7,311 nucleotides of DNA. Source: Clostridium sp. (GTDB lineage: Bacteria > Bacillota > Clostridia > Clostridiales > Clostridiaceae). A program made the position numbers and the translations under genes. The stretch spans positions 1 to 7,311 of the forward strand of contig DPOH01000269.1 in NCBI GenBank assembly GCA_003539755.1, written 5' to 3'. The notes under the pieces were generated by a model. It was not told the origin of the DNA. It saw only the letters and a list, made by a program, of their open reading frames with translations, and did not search any database. Shown here piece by piece: positions 5,956 through 7,311 of this stretch (the first letter of the stretch is position 1; the number at the start of each line of letters is the position of its first letter).

Positions 5956-6138
5956 AAAATGCTCCCTTCTTTTTATTATGGTACTTTTATTTATACTATT
6001 CTTTTTATATTTATATGATTAATGCTTAAAAGAAAGTATTTTTCTTTATCCAATATATCTTGAATTAATCACCATATATTTACATAGATATATATTAGTT
6101 TTCTATTTTAATAATATTTATTGAAGGTGATGTTAAGT
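5956..6138. promoter_or_regulatory. Divergent intergenic region between the metal operon and the radical SAM gene
   Basis: This very AT-rich stretch must carry promoters for both directions, but none is clear. On the minus strand there are TTGGAT (6048-6053) and several TATAAA-like hexamers (about 5985-6020) without ideal spacing. On the plus strand, TTGAAT (6060-6065) is followed 17 bp later by a poor CATAGA. A 7-bp inverted repeat, AAAGAAA (6029-6035) and TTTCTTT (6041-6047) around GTATT, could be an operator or chance. No Zur-like (TAAATCGTAAT-type) or Fur-like palindrome was found. Confidence 0.4.
6124..6130 (+). promoter_or_regulatory. Ribosome binding site deciding the radical SAM start
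   Basis: AAGGTGA lies 8 nt before ATG 6139-6141. The upstream in-frame TTG at 6121 and ATG at 6130 overlap this site and have no ribosome binding site of their own, so 6139 is preferred. Confidence 0.7.
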
Positions 6139-7221
6139 ATGAAATTAAAGATGTCCTTTGAGAATAGAGCAAAAAAAGCTTTGATAAATTCAATATGTAC
6201 TCTTCTAGAAAATAACCCCGAAAAAAATATTCCAAAAATTTTTAAGCTTTCAAAAACTCTTGCCAAAGATTCTGCTACACAGAAGATACTATCTGATTTT
6301 GAAAAGTATTATGAGCAGATACCATCAGTTAAAACATATGTGGATAATTCATTAATGGATATAAATCCCCAAATCAAAAGAACTATTTTCATGAATTTAA
6401 TGAATAAAAATACTTCTTCCTCAGACAATGATGTAAAATATCTTCCTGTATCTGCTATATTAAACTCTAATAATACATGTAATCTAAGCTGCTTAAATTG
6501 TAATATATGTAATAGCAAAAATAATCCTTTGACTTATAATGATTTTGATAAAGTTATAAAAAACATTCATAAATTAGAAATTAATTCTGTAATTTTAATT
6601 GGCGGTGAACCATTCTTACTAGATTTCATGCTAGATATATTTGAAAACAATAAAAATATTATATTTACTCCAGTAACAAATGGAACACTATTTACTGAAA
6701 AAAATTCAACAAGACTACTCAAAAGTGGAAATGTAGTTCCAATAATTTCACTAGGAAATAATGAACTAAATAATGAACTAAATGTAGATTCTAACTATGG
6801 AAATGGAACTTACAATAAAATTATAACTGGAATGCATCTCTTAAAATCAAAAGGAATCCCTTTTGGAACTTTAACTGCTGTAAATTCCAATAATCTATCA
6901 ACTGTTACATCTGATCAATTTGTAGATTCATTAATTTTTAATGGTTCAAAATTTAGTATATATTCTAACTCTTTCTGTTCAAATGCCCCATTAAATGCTA
7001 GCCTTACAAGCAAAGAACGAAATACTCTAAATGAAAAAATTAATACTTTTAGAAGTACTAAACCTTATTTCTTTATAGATTTATTTAATGATACTAAGTA
7101 TTTCCGCCACCTACTTAATTCAGATCTTGCTGGTAAAAGTTCATTTATATTTAGTAAAATGCCATTTCTAACACTTCAGTCTGAATCGTTAGAAAAATTA
7201 TTAAGCCACTCTTTTTATTAA
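6139..7221 (+). CDS. Radical SAM protein, C-terminally short
   Basis: This 360-residue protein has an N-terminal helical region (about 1-100) with the pattern AKKALINSICTLLENNPEKN and, further on, DINPQIKRTIFMNLM, as in a common clostridial radical SAM family. The radical SAM core begins with CNLSCLNC (Cys114, Cys118, Cys121; CX3CX2C) and an extra Cys124. GGEP (155-158) follows, then TNGTL (180-184), a GNGTYNKIITGMHLLKSKGIPFG segment in two parts (about 221-243), and FRSTKPYFFIDLFND (304-318). Relatives as I recall them are about 430-470 residues and continue with a cysteine-containing C-terminal region (auxiliary cluster). Here the protein stops after LEKLLSHSFY and those cysteines are missing. 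The usual CxxCWAAEY-like sequence after the cluster is also replaced. It should bind one 4Fe-4S cluster and SAM; the substrate is unknown. It is transcribed away from the metal operon. No frameshifted continuation was seen after the stop. Confidence 0.85.
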   Translation: MKLKMSFENRAKKALINSICTLLENNPEKNIPKIFKLSKTLAKDSATQKILSDFEKYYEQIPSVKTYVDNSLMDINPQIKRTIFMNLMNKNTSSSDNDVKYLPVSAILNSNNTCNLSCLNCNICNSKNNPLTYNDFDKVIKNIHKLEINSVILIGGEPFLLDFMLDIFENNKNIIFTPVTNGTLFTEKNSTRLLKSGNVVPIISLGNNELNNELNVDSNYGNGTYNKIITGMHLLKSKGIPFGTLTAVNSNNLSTVTSDQFVDSLIFNGSKFSIYSNSFCSNAPLNASLTSKERNTLNEKINTFRSTKPYFFIDLFNDTKYFRHLLNSDLAGKSSFIFSKMPFLTLQSESLEKLLSHSFY

Positions 7222-7289
7222 TTTTAAATATAATAATGCAAATAAATATTCTATCTATAATTTAATAGTTAAAATACCAAAAAATAAAC

Positions 7290-7311
7290 GGGGCTGTCGC
7301 ATTAGCAGTTA
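7290..7311 (+). terminator. Left arm of a probable terminator hairpin cut by the window end
   Basis: After an A-rich stretch (AAAAAATAAA), GGGGCTGTCGCATTAGCAG begins about 68 bp after the radical SAM stop. This GC-rich island looks like the first arm of the GGCTGTCGCA...TGCGACAGCC hairpins common as clostridial terminators (recalled, not checked). The second arm would lie beyond the window. GGCTGTCG is shared with the terminator at 342-349. Confidence 0.45.

Noticed and set aside
5956..6138. Zur or Fur box controlling the metal operon
   Set aside because: I looked for TAAATCGTAAT-like and GATAATGATAATC-like palindromes on both strands and found none; only AT-rich low-complexity repeats and one weak inverted repeat.
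6309..6518. 69-codon minus-strand open frame
   Set aside because: It is antisense to the radical SAM gene covering its cysteine motif, with no ribosome binding site and no family resemblance.

Overview
The window is very AT-rich (coding regions included), uses strong AGGAGG-type ribosome binding sites and A/T-ending codons, and carries gene families typical of anaerobic Firmicutes. A Clostridium or close relative is the best guess; this is inference from composition and families, not from a database match.

Layout. Positions 1-326 (+) hold the 3' end of an unrecognised protein gene, closed by a bidirectional hairpin terminator at about 336-378. From 405 to about 1061 on the minus strand lies a decayed gene for a cell-wall-binding-repeat (choline-binding-like) protein with two frameshifts and three in-frame stops. 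It abuts and overlaps a small single-pass membrane protein gene (1052-1282, -). A terminator (about 1394-1436) separates this debris from a complete short-chain dehydrogenase gene (1517-2383, -) of the general-stress-protein YdaD/YhdF type.

The core of the window is a four-gene minus-strand operon between 5955 and 2532, closed by a clear intrinsic terminator 3 bp after the last stop. In transcription order it encodes: (i) a full-length G3E/CobW (COG0523) metallochaperone-type GTPase, interrupted by one in-frame amber codon at 5542-5544; (ii) a second, short G3E-like protein that keeps its P-loop but lacks the CxCC metal motif, the canonical NKxD lysine and the C-terminal domain; (iii) a YraQ/YcgR/ArsP_1-type permease with an extra cysteine-rich loop; and (iv) a TIGR03943/DUF1980 (YcgQ-like) membrane protein with a CCAAD motif. 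Association of these three families points to transition-metal handling (zinc is the usual suspicion for COG0523); the metal is not shown by the sequence, and no convincing Zur box was seen.

Divergent from the operon, across a 183-bp AT-rich intergenic region, is a radical SAM gene (6139-7221, +). It resembles a common clostridial radical SAM family in its N-terminal part and core but ends early and lacks the C-terminal auxiliary cysteines. The window stops inside what looks like the left arm of another terminator hairpin (7290-7311). No tRNA, rRNA, CRISPR or intact mobile element was seen. The most interesting points are the amber-interrupted GTPase paired with a degenerate paralogue, the truncated radical SAM protein, and a dnaX-like slippery heptamer at the junction between the small membrane protein and the cell-wall-binding remnant.
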